Source: Paenibacillus macerans
GTDB taxonomy: Bacteria; Bacillota; Bacilli; Paenibacillales; Paenibacillaceae
DNA: 35,748 bases
Assembly (NCBI RefSeq): GCF_023715465.1
Contig: NZ_JAMBOE010000032.1
Coordinates: 1 to 35,748, forward strand
Direction: 5' to 3'
Numbering within the stretch: position 1 is the first letter of the stretch; the number at the start of each line of letters is the position of its first letter. Position numbers and translations under genes: made by a program. Positions 1 to 7,647 of this stretch are shown piece by piece. The notes beneath the pieces are model-generated. The model was not told the origin of the DNA, did not search any database, and saw nothing but the letters and a program-made list of their open reading frames with translations.

Positions 1-122
1 CCCTCAAGATGAGATTTCCCAATTAGTAAGACCCCTTGAAGACGACGAGGTTGATAGGCCTGAGGTGGAAGTGCAGCAATGCATGGAGCTGACAGGTACT
101 AATCGGTCGAGGGCTTATCCAA
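1..122 (+). rRNA. 23S ribosomal RNA, 3' end (partial)
   Basis: The first ~120 bases contain the conserved 3'-terminal domain of large-subunit rRNA, including the stretch GACAGGTACTAATCGGTCGA and the terminal GGGCTTATCC. The gene continues out of the window to the left. The exact 3' end is estimated. The 69 bases to the first tRNA are too short for a 5S rRNA gene (about 117 nt), so the usual 23S-5S order is not present here. Confidence 0.93.
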
Positions 123-191
123 ATGAATATCTAAAACACAAATTCGTTTCGTATCCAGTTTTCAAGGATTAACACCTTGAATTTATGGCTT

Positions 192-283
192 GGAGAGATA
201 CCCAAGTGGCTATAAGGGGACCCTCTGCTAAGGGGTTAGACTGCGTAAGCGGTGCGAGGGTTCGAATCCCTCTCTCTCCGCCA
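192..283 (+). tRNA. tRNA-Ser (GCT)
   Basis: Class II tRNA of 92 nt with a long variable arm. The acceptor arms GGAGAGA and TCTCTCC pair, the anticodon loop reads GCT, the T-loop is GTTCGAATC, and CCA is encoded. It is first of eight tRNAs transcribed with the rRNA operon. Confidence 0.97.
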
Positions 284-303
284 TTTGTACAAGTTTATTA
301 TAT

Positions 304-380
304 GGCGGCGTAGCTCAGCTGGCTAGAGCGTACGGTTCATACCCGTGAGGTCGGGGGTTCGATCCCCTCCGCCGCTACCA
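304..380 (+). tRNA. tRNA-Met (CAT), elongator type
   Basis: 77 nt with encoded CCA and anticodon CAT. The GGCGGCG acceptor start and D-arm TAGCTCAGCTGGCTAGAGC are those of elongator Met tRNA. The initiator hallmark, a mismatched first pair with a CGCGGGG-type start, is absent. Confidence 0.95.
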
Positions 381-393
381 ACAATTTTGATTT

Positions 394-469
394 GGAGGCT
401 TAGCTCAGCTGGGAGAGCATCTGCCTTACAAGCAGAGGGTCGGGGGTTCGATCCCCTCAGCCTCCACCA
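394..469 (+). tRNA. tRNA-Val (TAC)
   Basis: 76 nt with encoded CCA, anticodon TAC, acceptor GGAGGCT pairing with AGCCTCC, and T-loop GTTCGATCC. It lies 13 bp after tRNA-Met. Confidence 0.97.
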
Positions 470-494
470 TCAACTATTATTTTTTTTGCACTGT

Positions 495-570
<76 letters not shown>

Positions 571-587
571 TGAAGTCTTTTTATTGC

Positions 588-664
588 GGAGCCGTGGTGT
601 AGAGGCCTAACATGCCTGCCTGTCACGCAGGAGACCGCGGGTTCGAATCCCGTCGGCTCCGCCA
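588..664 (+). tRNA. tRNA-Asp (GTC)
   Basis: 77 nt with encoded CCA, anticodon GTC in the loop CTGTCAC, and acceptor GGAGCCG pairing with CGGCTCC. Confidence 0.96.
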
Positions 665-742
665 TTACATCATTGAATATTTCCACAATGAAGTGGGAAA
701 GTTACCAACTTAACCGCTTTATTTTTTTGGCCAATTACATAC

Positions 743-815
<73 letters not shown>

Positions 816-870
816 TTTTTATGCCCCCTTTTGGATCGTTACCGGTCTAAATGGGCAGCATATATTACAT

Positions 871-956
871 GGAGGCTTAGCGAAGCGGCCAAACGCAGCA
901 GACTGTAAATCTGTTCTCTTACGAGTTCGGTGGTTCGAATCCATCAGCCTCCACCA
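871..956 (+). tRNA. tRNA-Tyr (GTA)
   Basis: Class II tRNA of 86 nt with a long variable arm, anticodon GTA in the loop CTGTAAA, acceptor GGAGGCT/AGCCTCC, and encoded CCA. Confidence 0.96.
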
Positions 957-964
957 GTTTTTAT

Positions 965-1037
965 GAGCCATTAGCTCAGTTGGTAGAGCACCTGACTTTT
1001 AATCAGGGTGTCGAAGGTTCGAGTCCTTCATGGCTCA
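965..1037 (+). tRNA. tRNA-Lys (TTT), no encoded CCA
   Basis: 73 nt with acceptor GAGCCAT/ATGGCTC and anticodon TTT in the loop CTTTTAA. The bases after the discriminator A are TCA, not CCA. It is the last gene of the cluster; a terminator follows within 10 bases. Confidence 0.96.
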
Positions 1038-1043
1038 TCAAAA

Positions 1044-1072
1044 GTCGTTGACCTTTGGGTTGGCGGCTTTTT
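1044..1072 (+). terminator. Intrinsic terminator of the rRNA-tRNA operon
   Basis: GTCGTTGACC and GGTTGGCGGC form a 10-bp stem with several G-U pairs around a TTTG loop, followed by TTTTT. It closes the transcription unit just after tRNA-Lys. Confidence 0.8.
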
Positions 1073-1074
1073 AG

Positions 1075-1680
1075 TTGATAGAGTTTGGTCGTCTTGGTTC
1101 TGACTATTAATTGTAAATCATACAATTAACTTTTTATCCATTTACCTAATCATTTGTTTAATTGCATTTCATACAAGTATTTCCTCTTTTTTTAGCCCCT
1201 TCTTCGAAAGATAGCGGAATAATTGCAGGTTTTACACTTAATCGAGCGATGTGCAGCATTTCCGGATAAGTAACGGTGTATTTTGCAGCTATTCCATTCA
1301 ACAATAGACCTCAAGAAAGCTAGAGTAGGAACAGGTACGTTTAAGTGGGATGATCGTTTTACTATATCTGCTGCTGAAGATGATTCACGAAGTCGCCGCG
1401 AAATCCGGGAATGCTTTCTCCTTTGATCCAGTGCCAACTCCAGATCATGATACCGCTTATTATATAAGAAGTTGCTTCAAACCCCTTCAATTGGATGAAT
1501 CCAATAGATTGGCCGATATCGAACGTAATTTTGAACCTTCATTGGAAATATCCATTAGAATCTACTCAAATCGCCTCGTTTAATGCTCTCCGCTCCTGAT
1601 CTATTGGAAATATCCAATCAAGCTGCTGTATCCCCAATGAATTTTCAAATCAATTGTGAAATTTTCGAAATAGATATTTA
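1075..1680. other. AT-rich intergenic stretch, no convincing gene
   Basis: About 600 bp between the tRNA operon terminator and the promoter of the regulator at 1776. Small open frames exist at 1350-1583 (+) and 1192-1437 (-), but they lack good ribosome binding sites and recognisable domains, so I do not call genes. Three 16-bp hairpin-like copies of ATTGGA-N4-TCCA(A/T)T sit at 1490-1505, 1541-1556 and 1603-1618. The region could hold decayed coding sequence, but nothing decisive is visible. Confidence 0.5.
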
Positions 1681-1710
1681 TTGCACGGGGCCGCTGCGCA
1701 AATTTATAAT
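1681..1710 (+). promoter_or_regulatory. Predicted sigma-A promoter of the PucR-type regulator
   Basis: TTGCAC at 1681-1686 and a perfect TATAAT at 1705-1710 are separated by 18 bp. They lie 66 bp upstream of the ATG at 1776 with no other gene between. Confidence 0.6.
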
Positions 1711-1775
1711 TAAAAGCCCGGTTATGATAAAATAAAATGGCAAACGCTAAAATGGATAGTGGGAAAGGCGTAATC

Positions 1776-2882
1776 ATGGAGATCAAAAAGCTAAAGCAGC
1801 AGGTGGAGAGCATCATCGGCACTTCAATTACAGAGTCGACTTGGGACGTTCAAGTTTGGCGCGAGTCCGTGGAAGTGGAAGCCGGCGGCACTGTGGGAAG
1901 CGGGCCTGTACGCAAGGATGGCCGGGTTGTTTGGCATTGGAACACGAAGGCGGACGCCGTTCAGGTGTTGCAGGCGGATGCGGGAGAAGTGACGGACGCG
2001 GAAGCGATGCTGATTCAAATGTTGTTATCTGCGGCGCGCGATCAGCGGTCTCAAACCGCCCCTTTAAAACAGGACGATGAATCCCGGAGTATCCAGTTTG
2101 GGGAATGGTTGCTCGAACGCATGAGCCGTCATGAAATCAACCTTTCTGTTCCGGACCCGTTCCCGATCAAGTCCCGGTTAAAAGGATGCATGCTTCCCTT
2201 TCTGTTAAGTTGGGACCACGCAGGCCAGGGGCAGACAGTATCATTTGCCAAGCTGCATAAACTGCTGCGCAGTTATTTTGGCGGGGATATTGTGTTGGTT
2301 CCGCTTAAAGAGGAATGGCTGATCCTGCTTGGGGAAGAACTTTTGACGAGTCTGCGCGAAGAAAGCGAAGAGGGCGCCGAAACGGAAAGGGATATGCTCG
2401 GAGCGTTATGTCAGGGACTGTACGAACTTATTACGAATGAATGGGTTGGCGGTATTCATATCGCCGCAGGCAACGCGTTAGTGGGAGAAAGGGAACTGAC
2501 TTCGGCCGCATTGGCGCTGCGCCATACCATGACCCTGGGACGCATTTTTAATGTTACGAATAAAATTCACCTGCCGTGGGAGTTAAAGCTGGAGCAGCTG
2601 GTGTACAGCATTCCGGAAGATGAGCGGCTGCATTTTATTGAAGGGAACGGAGATCACGCCAAAGTGTTTGAAGATGAGGAGACACTGACGACGCTGGAAA
2701 CTTTTTTTGATCTGGACTGCAATGTCAGCGAAACCGCGAAGCGTTTATATATTCACCGGAATACGCTGCTGTACCGGATCGATAAGTTCAAACAGGAAAC
2801 GGGACTGGATGTCCGGACGTTTCGTGACGCCGTTTTAGTGAAATTGGAGCTCTTATTGTATAAAGTGACGAAAACCCGGTAG
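1776..2882 (+). CDS. PucR/CdaR-type helix-turn-helix transcriptional regulator
   Basis: A 368-residue predicted DNA-binding regulator. The C-terminal ~60 residues (about 304-363), with NVSETAKRLYIHRNTLLYRI and a following TGLDVRTFRDAV, match the PucR-type C-terminal helix-turn-helix (HTH_30). The N-terminal ~300 residues show no domain I can name and probably sense a signal. The ATG at 1776 is chosen because GGGAAAGG lies 7 bases upstream; an in-frame ATG at 1737 has no such site. The gene sits 125 bp before and collinear with the sugar-ABC ATPase gene. B. subtilis has a PucR-like gene (yxkF) near msmX, so a link to sugar uptake is plausible but inferred. The target genes are unknown. Confidence 0.85.
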   Translation: MEIKKLKQQVESIIGTSITESTWDVQVWRESVEVEAGGTVGSGPVRKDGRVVWHWNTKADAVQVLQADAGEVTDAEAMLIQMLLSAARDQRSQTAPLKQDDESRSIQFGEWLLERMSRHEINLSVPDPFPIKSRLKGCMLPFLLSWDHAGQGQTVSFAKLHKLLRSYFGGDIVLVPLKEEWLILLGEELLTSLREESEEGAETERDMLGALCQGLYELITNEWVGGIHIAAGNALVGERELTSAALALRHTMTLGRIFNVTNKIHLPWELKLEQLVYSIPEDERLHFIEGNGDHAKVFEDEETLTTLETFFDLDCNVSETAKRLYIHRNTLLYRIDKFKQETGLDVRTFRDAVLVKLELLLYKVTKTR

Positions 2883-3007
2883 TTTTTTTGTGCAGTTTGT
2901 GGATGGATGGGCTGCCTCCTATCGATTAATATATAAATATAAAATGTATCCGATTACATGAAATTGTTAGCATCATACTAAATTCATTTAACGGGAGGCA
3001 AAATTCT

Positions 3008-4129
3008 ATGGCAGGCGTACGCTTAGAACACATTTTCAAGAAATATCCAGGTGCCGATAAGGCAACAGTAGCAGACATCAACCTCGACATTAAAGATAAA
3101 GAATTCCTCGTGCTGGTCGGACCATCCGGTTGCGGTAAATCCACGACCCTTCGGATGATCGCCGGGCTTGAAGAAATTACCGACGGCAAACTGTACATCG
3201 GTGACCGCGTCGTGAACGACGTAGCTCCGAAAGACCGCGACATCGCGATGGTATTCCAATCCTACGCTTTGTATCCGCACATGAACGTTTACCAAAACAT
3301 GGCGTTTGGTTTGAAATTGCGTAAAGTGAAGAAAGACGAGATCGACCGTCGCGTTCGTGAAGCGGCAAAAATCCTCGATATCGAGCATTTGCTGGACCGC
3401 AAACCGAAGGCTCTGTCCGGTGGTCAACGTCAACGGGTTGCCCTGGGCCGCGCTATCGTCCGCGATCCTCAAGTGTTCCTGATGGACGAACCGCTTTCCA
3501 ACTTGGATGCTAAACTGCGCGGTCAAATGCGCGCCGAAATCACGAAGCTTGTTAAACGTCTGGAAACGACTTGCATCTACGTAACACACGACCAGATCGA
3601 AGCTATGACGATGGGCGACCGGATCGTTGTTATGCATGACGGTATCATCCAACAAGCCGCTTCTCCGGAAGAACTGTACAACCAACCAGGGAATATTTTC
3701 GTGGCTGGATTTATCGGTTCGCCTACGATGAACTTCGTAAACGGCAATTTGGTGGAAGAAGCCGGTGCTGTTCGCTTCAGATCGACTAATTTGGATGTGG
3801 TTGTGCCTCAAGGCAAAGCCACCATTCTGAAAGATAAAGGTTATATCGGCAAAGACGTGATCATGGGGATCCGTCCGGAAGATATTCATGAAGAGCCAGT
3901 ATTCCTGGAAGCTTCTCCGCAAACGGCTTTCACCGCAAATGTATACCTGACGGAAAACCTGGGTCACGAAATGCAATTGTACCTGAACGGCGCAGGCAGC
4001 GACACTTTGATCGCCCGCGTGGACGGCCGCTCCAATACGCGTGAAGGCGACAATGTGAAACTGGCCATCGATATGAACAAAATTCATATCTTTGACAAAG
4101 AAACGGAACGCAACGTATTTTTCGGCTAA
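3008..4129 (+). CDS. ugpC: sn-glycerol-3-phosphate/sugar ABC transporter ATP-binding protein UgpC/MsmX type
   Basis: Cytoplasmic ATPase subunit (373 aa) that powers carbohydrate ABC importers; in Firmicutes one such protein (MsmX) serves several permease pairs. Visible are Walker A GPSGCGKST (38-46), the Q-loop VFQSYALYPH (81-90), signature LSGGQRQRV (135-143), Walker B VFLMDEP (155-161) and the switch His of THDQ (193). A C-terminal TOBE/MalK-like regulatory domain follows from about residue 235. The length is typical of MalK-type ATPases. GGGAGG lies 9 bases before the ATG. No permease or binding-protein genes adjoin it, which fits a shared, stand-alone ATPase. It is followed directly by a strong terminator. 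Substrate cannot be told from sequence. Confidence 0.93.
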   Translation: MAGVRLEHIFKKYPGADKATVADINLDIKDKEFLVLVGPSGCGKSTTLRMIAGLEEITDGKLYIGDRVVNDVAPKDRDIAMVFQSYALYPHMNVYQNMAFGLKLRKVKKDEIDRRVREAAKILDIEHLLDRKPKALSGGQRQRVALGRAIVRDPQVFLMDEPLSNLDAKLRGQMRAEITKLVKRLETTCIYVTHDQIEAMTMGDRIVVMHDGIIQQAASPEELYNQPGNIFVAGFIGSPTMNFVNGNLVEEAGAVRFRSTNLDVVVPQGKATILKDKGYIGKDVIMGIRPEDIHEEPVFLEASPQTAFTANVYLTENLGHEMQLYLNGAGSDTLIARVDGRSNTREGDNVKLAIDMNKIHIFDKETERNVFFG

Positions 4130-4147
4130 TTCGTTAGACAACTAAGA

Positions 4148-4171
4148 AACCGTCCTTCGGGGCGGTTTTTT
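4148..4171 (+). terminator. Intrinsic terminator after ugpC
   Basis: A perfect 8-bp stem AACCGTCC/GGGCGGTT (one G-U) closed by a TTCG tetraloop and followed by six T. It lies 18 bases past the stop codon. Confidence 0.92.
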
Positions 4172-4413
4172 GCTGTTATCGGAAAAATGCCGTTGTGAAA
4201 GCCGGCGGAAATAGCGTGCGGCGAACGAATGATGATGACCTGAAAATGGGATATTGCTGCGATGATTGATTTACGCTGCAATTTCCATTACGATGAATAC
4301 ATTGGAAGATCTAAGCCTATGGTGAATTTGTGTTGTTTTACACTGGATATTGGTACTGAAGACTAGGACAGACTTTATAGTTTGGACCGCGTGCAGGGGA
4401 AAGGAAGAACAAC

Positions 4414-5355
4414 ATGGTTAAAAAAGTAAAGGTGTCGGAATTGGTTAACCAATTCGGGCTCGAGGTCGTTTCCGGAGAGCAGGGATTAAAACGGGCGATT
4501 ACGGTGGATGATCTGTACCGCCCAGGCTTGGAAATGGCCGGCTATTTTGAATATCATCCGCCGGAGCGGGTGCAAATTTTGGGGAAGACGGAATTAGCCT
4601 TCTTCGAAATGCTTCCGGCGAACGAACGAAAGGAACGGATGGAACGATTGTGCAGCAGCGACGAGACGCCCTGCATCATCGTCACCCGTTCCTGGGAAGT
4701 GCCCGAGGAGCTTATTCAAATCAGCTCGATTAAGCAAATCCCCGTGCTGCGCAGCAGCATGGCAACAACGATCCTGTCAAGCCGGATTACCAGCTTCCTG
4801 GAGCGGAAGTTGGCGCCTACGGCAACGATTCACGGGGTGCTTGTCGATGTGTACGGGGTCGGCATGCTCATTACCGGCAGCAGCGGCATCGGGAAAAGTG
4901 AAACGGCACTGGAGCTGGTGAAGCGCGGCCACCGTCTGATTGCCGACGATGCCGTAGAAATCCGCCAAACGTCCGATAACCAGCTGCACGGTTCGGCGCC
5001 TGAGCTGATCCGGCATCTGCTGGAAATCCGCGGTGTCGGGATCATCAACGTCATGACGTTGTTTGGCGCCGGGGCGATCCGCAACAACAAACGGATACAG
5101 CTGGTCGTTAAGCTGGAGGCCTGGCAGCAGGAGAAGCAGTATGACCGGCTGGGACTGGATGAGGAAACGACGCGCATCATCGACACCGATGTGCCGCTGG
5201 CTACGATTCCGGTGCGGCCCGGACGGAACCTCGCCGTAATCCTCGAGGTTGCCGCAATGAACTTCCGCCTCAAGCGGATGGGGTATAATGCGGCGCTGCA
5301 ATTTACGACGAAACTTACGGAGACCATTGCCGAAGATATCGACGATTTGGATTAG
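4414..5355 (+). CDS. hprK: HPr kinase/phosphorylase
   Basis: Bifunctional enzyme (313 aa) that phosphorylates HPr at Ser46 and removes the phosphate by phosphorolysis, releasing pyrophosphate. It is the switch of CcpA-dependent carbon catabolite repression. The C-terminal half carries Walker A GSSGIGKS (155-162) and the HprK signature EIRGVGIINVMTLFGAGAI (about 204-222). The N-terminal ~130 residues are the family's non-catalytic domain. Length matches the usual ~310 aa. GGGAAAGGA precedes the ATG. It starts a tightly packed operon with lgt 11 bp downstream, then ppaX, whose product hydrolyses the pyrophosphate made by HprK. This order is that of B. subtilis. Confidence 0.97.
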   Translation: MVKKVKVSELVNQFGLEVVSGEQGLKRAITVDDLYRPGLEMAGYFEYHPPERVQILGKTELAFFEMLPANERKERMERLCSSDETPCIIVTRSWEVPEELIQISSIKQIPVLRSSMATTILSSRITSFLERKLAPTATIHGVLVDVYGVGMLITGSSGIGKSETALELVKRGHRLIADDAVEIRQTSDNQLHGSAPELIRHLLEIRGVGIINVMTLFGAGAIRNNKRIQLVVKLEAWQQEKQYDRLGLDEETTRIIDTDVPLATIPVRPGRNLAVILEVAAMNFRLKRMGYNAALQFTTKLTETIAEDIDDLD

Positions 5356-5366
5356 GAGCGTGAACA

Positions 5367-6395
5367 ATGGGAACCTTGTTATTGGACCCGATAGCTTTTT
5401 CTATCGGTGCTTTGAATGTGCATTGGTATGGCCTGATTTTGGGGAGCGCCGCTTTGGTCGGACTTCTGCTGGCGATCCGCGAGGGGAAGCGCTTTGGCAT
5501 TCCTCAGGAGTTTTTTATGGACTTGCTGCTCCTTGGCGTACCGTCGGCCATTATCGGCGCGAGAATTTATTTTGTCGCGTTTATGTGGGAAGACTATAAA
5601 AACAACCTGTGGGATATTTTTAAAATCTGGAATGGCGGCATCGCCATCTACGGCGCGCTGATCGGCGCCATAATTTGCGCTGTCATCTTCGTGCGGCGCC
5701 GCGGGTACAACTTTTGGCGGATTGCCGACATTTGCGCGCCTTCCCTGATCATCGGACAAATGATTGGACGCTGGGGCAACTTTGTGAACCAGGAAGCCTA
5801 TGGCGGACCGACGACGGAAAGCTTTTTGCGCGACCATCTGCACCTGCCGTCTTTTATCGTCAATCAGATGAATGTGGCCGGGACCTATCATCATCCCACG
5901 TTTTTATATGAATCGTTGTGGAACTTGGCGGGTCTCGTTTTGCTGCTGATTTTGCGCAGACAGAAATTTTTGCGGGCCGGGGAGCTGTTTGCCTCTTACT
6001 TCATCTGGTATTCCATCGGCCGCTTCTTCATCGAAGCATTGCGTACGGACAGCTTGGCGTTTCAGGGTGCGGCTTGGCTGGCTGCGTTCGTTAATGGTCT
6101 GTGGGCACCGATGACTTGGCTCGGCTTTGAACAGGGATATCTTGCACCTTCTTACGGCAATGTGAGAATTTCGCAGCTGCTTGCCCTGCTTATTGTGGTG
6201 GCCGCCGTAGCATTTATGATTATCCGCCGCCGAACCGTGCGCGGTTTGCCGCATTACAGCGATCCGATTGTTTCGACCAAAGCGGCTGCGGCGGAAAAAT
6301 TGTCGGCGATGGAGTCGGCCGAACCGGAGCAAGCCGAGTCTATTTCCGATAAAACGGAGGACTTGCCGGACAGCCCAGAAGAGAAGAAGGAGTAG
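5367..6395 (+). CDS. lgt: Prolipoprotein diacylglyceryl transferase
   Basis: Integral membrane enzyme (342 aa) that transfers diacylglycerol from phosphatidylglycerol to the lipobox cysteine of prolipoproteins, the first step of lipoprotein maturation. The Lgt signature GRWGNFVNQEAYG is at 134-146, and about seven hydrophobic segments span the first 290 residues. The C-terminal ~45 residues form a charged, Ala/Glu-rich tail (AAAAEKLSAMESAEPEQAES and on) that exceeds the B. subtilis protein and is likely cytoplasmic and disordered. TAGGAG sits upstream of the ATG; the gene starts 11 bp after hprK. One likely client in this window is the lipoprotein encoded at 21867-24059. Confidence 0.97.
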   Translation: MGTLLLDPIAFSIGALNVHWYGLILGSAALVGLLLAIREGKRFGIPQEFFMDLLLLGVPSAIIGARIYFVAFMWEDYKNNLWDIFKIWNGGIAIYGALIGAIICAVIFVRRRGYNFWRIADICAPSLIIGQMIGRWGNFVNQEAYGGPTTESFLRDHLHLPSFIVNQMNVAGTYHHPTFLYESLWNLAGLVLLLILRRQKFLRAGELFASYFIWYSIGRFFIEALRTDSLAFQGAAWLAAFVNGLWAPMTWLGFEQGYLAPSYGNVRISQLLALLIVVAAVAFMIIRRRTVRGLPHYSDPIVSTKAAAAEKLSAMESAEPEQAESISDKTEDLPDSPEEKKE

Positions 6396-6402
6396 CTGCT
6401 GC

Positions 6403-7056
6403 ATGATTGACACGGTGTTATTTGACCTCGATGGAACGATTATCGATACCAATGAATTGATCATTACGACTTTTCTGCATGTCATTCAGAAAAATCAGTT
6501 GCGTCCGCACACGCGGGAGGAAATCATCCCGTACATGGGGATGACGCTTGAGCATCAACTGCAAGTTTTCTCGGGCAGGGAAGAGGTTGCGGACCTGGTC
6601 GCCGATTACCGGAAATACAACCGGGAGCGTCACGACGAATTGGTTGGTGAGTTTCCGTATGTCAAGGAAGTGCTTGGTAAACTCCATGACCAGGGGATTA
6701 CGCTTGGCGTGGTGACGACGAAGATCAGGGAGACGGCCATGCTCGCCTTGGAACGGTTCGGGTTGCTTGAGTACATGAAAGCGATTGTGACGGTGGAGGA
6801 TGTCGCGCATCCGAAACCTCATCCCGAGCCGATTTTGACGGCGCTGGAGAAGCTTAAGGCCAAGCCGGAGCGGACATTAATGGTCGGGGACAGCGCAGCC
6901 GATCTGCAGTGCGCGCATGCCGCCGGGGTTCTTTCGGCAGGCGTGGCTTGGTCGCTTAAAGGCGTGGAGGAGCTGCAAAAATACGAGCCGGATTATATCC
7001 TGAAAGACATGACCGATTTGTATGGGGTGTTAGGTTGGGAGACCGTGAACTCGTGA
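6403..7056 (+). CDS. ppaX: Pyrophosphatase PpaX (HAD family)
   Basis: Cytoplasmic HAD-superfamily hydrolase (217 aa). PpaX in B. subtilis (216 aa) hydrolyses pyrophosphate produced by HprK-catalysed HPr-Ser-P phosphorolysis. HAD motif I is DLDGTIIDT (8-16), motif II the VVTTK region, and motif III/IV HPKPHPEP with MVGDSAADLQCA. The frame is open upstream, but the ATG at 6403 is preferred: AAGGAG lies 10 bases before it and the protein then begins MIDTVLFDLDGT as in the family. It lies 7 bp behind lgt and its TGA overlaps the GTG of the next gene (GTGA), so the operon is translationally coupled. Confidence 0.94.
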   Translation: MIDTVLFDLDGTIIDTNELIITTFLHVIQKNQLRPHTREEIIPYMGMTLEHQLQVFSGREEVADLVADYRKYNRERHDELVGEFPYVKEVLGKLHDQGITLGVVTTKIRETAMLALERFGLLEYMKAIVTVEDVAHPKPHPEPILTALEKLKAKPERTLMVGDSAADLQCAHAAGVLSAGVAWSLKGVEELQKYEPDYILKDMTDLYGVLGWETVNS

Positions 7057-7589
7057 GAAAGGTGAAGCGTTATCCGGTTGAAGGACCAAACGCATTGTGG
7101 CAACTGTACCGGACGGTAAGTCCGTGGAAGGGCGTGCGAAATTTTATTTTTATCCAACTTTCGCGTTATTGTCCGGTTCTATCTTTAAAAAACGCAATTT
7201 ATCGCCGCATTCTCGGCATGAAGGTGGGAGAGCACACCGCTTTTGGCCTGATGGTGATGGTGGACGTGTTTTTCCCGGAATTGATCACGATCGGCCGGAA
7301 TTCGGTTATCGGCTACAATACGACCATTCTGGCGCATGAGTACTTGATCAAAGAGTATCGCCTGGGTGAAGTGCATATTGGCGACGAAGTGATGATCGGG
7401 GCCAATTGCACGATTTTGCCGGGTGTGACGATCGGGGACGGCGCGGTGGTCGCCGCCGGGTCGGTGGTACATAAGGATGTGCCCGCAGGCGCTTTTGCCG
7501 GCGGCAACCCGCTGCGGCTGCTGGAGCGGAAAAGCCCGGAGGGGCCGGACCCTGAGGGGATAACGGGTGGAAGTGTGTCTGTGGAATAA
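7053..7589 (+). CDS. yvoF: Hexapeptide-repeat acyltransferase, YvoF-like
   Basis: Predicted O-acetyl/acyltransferase of the left-handed beta-helix family (178 aa). From about residue 60 the isoleucine-rich hexapeptide repeats are visible: ITIGRNSVIGYNTTIL, then VHIGDEVMIGANCTILPGVT, then IGDGAVVAAGSVV. The end AGGNPLRLL is the usual CoA-site/trimer tail of this family. The GTG at 7053 is chosen because it overlaps the ppaX stop and has GGGAG 11 bases upstream; a TTG at 7035 is an alternative. Position as the fourth gene of the hprK operon equals B. subtilis yvoF. The acceptor substrate is unknown. A terminator follows. Confidence 0.87.
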   Translation: MRKVKRYPVEGPNALWQLYRTVSPWKGVRNFIFIQLSRYCPVLSLKNAIYRRILGMKVGEHTAFGLMVMVDVFFPELITIGRNSVIGYNTTILAHEYLIKEYRLGEVHIGDEVMIGANCTILPGVTIGDGAVVAAGSVVHKDVPAGAFAGGNPLRLLERKSPEGPDPEGITGGSVSVE

Positions 7590-7592
7590 AGG

Positions 7593-7642
7593 AAAAGCCG
7601 TCCCAAGGTCTGATAACAATCTGTCTTGAGACGGCTTTTTTT
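7593..7642 (+). terminator. Intrinsic terminator of the hprK operon
   Basis: AAAAGCCGTC at 7593 pairs with GACGGCTTTT, continued by CAAG/CTTG one base inside, and ends in seven T. It also lies just past the stop of the convergent DUF4179 gene and could act for both strands, though the minus-strand T run is shorter. Confidence 0.88.
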
Positions 7643-7647
7643 GGCAG

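Noticed and set aside
123..191. 5S rRNA between 23S and tRNA-Ser
   Set aside because: Only 69 bases are available and no 5S-like sequence is present.
1192..1583. Small overlapping open frames on both strands
   Set aside because: No recognisable domain, no convincing ribosome binding site, and one frame is simply the antisense of the other.
3023..4141. Long antisense open frame over ugpC
   Set aside because: It is a shadow of the ugpC frame, with no plausible protein features and no start site signals.
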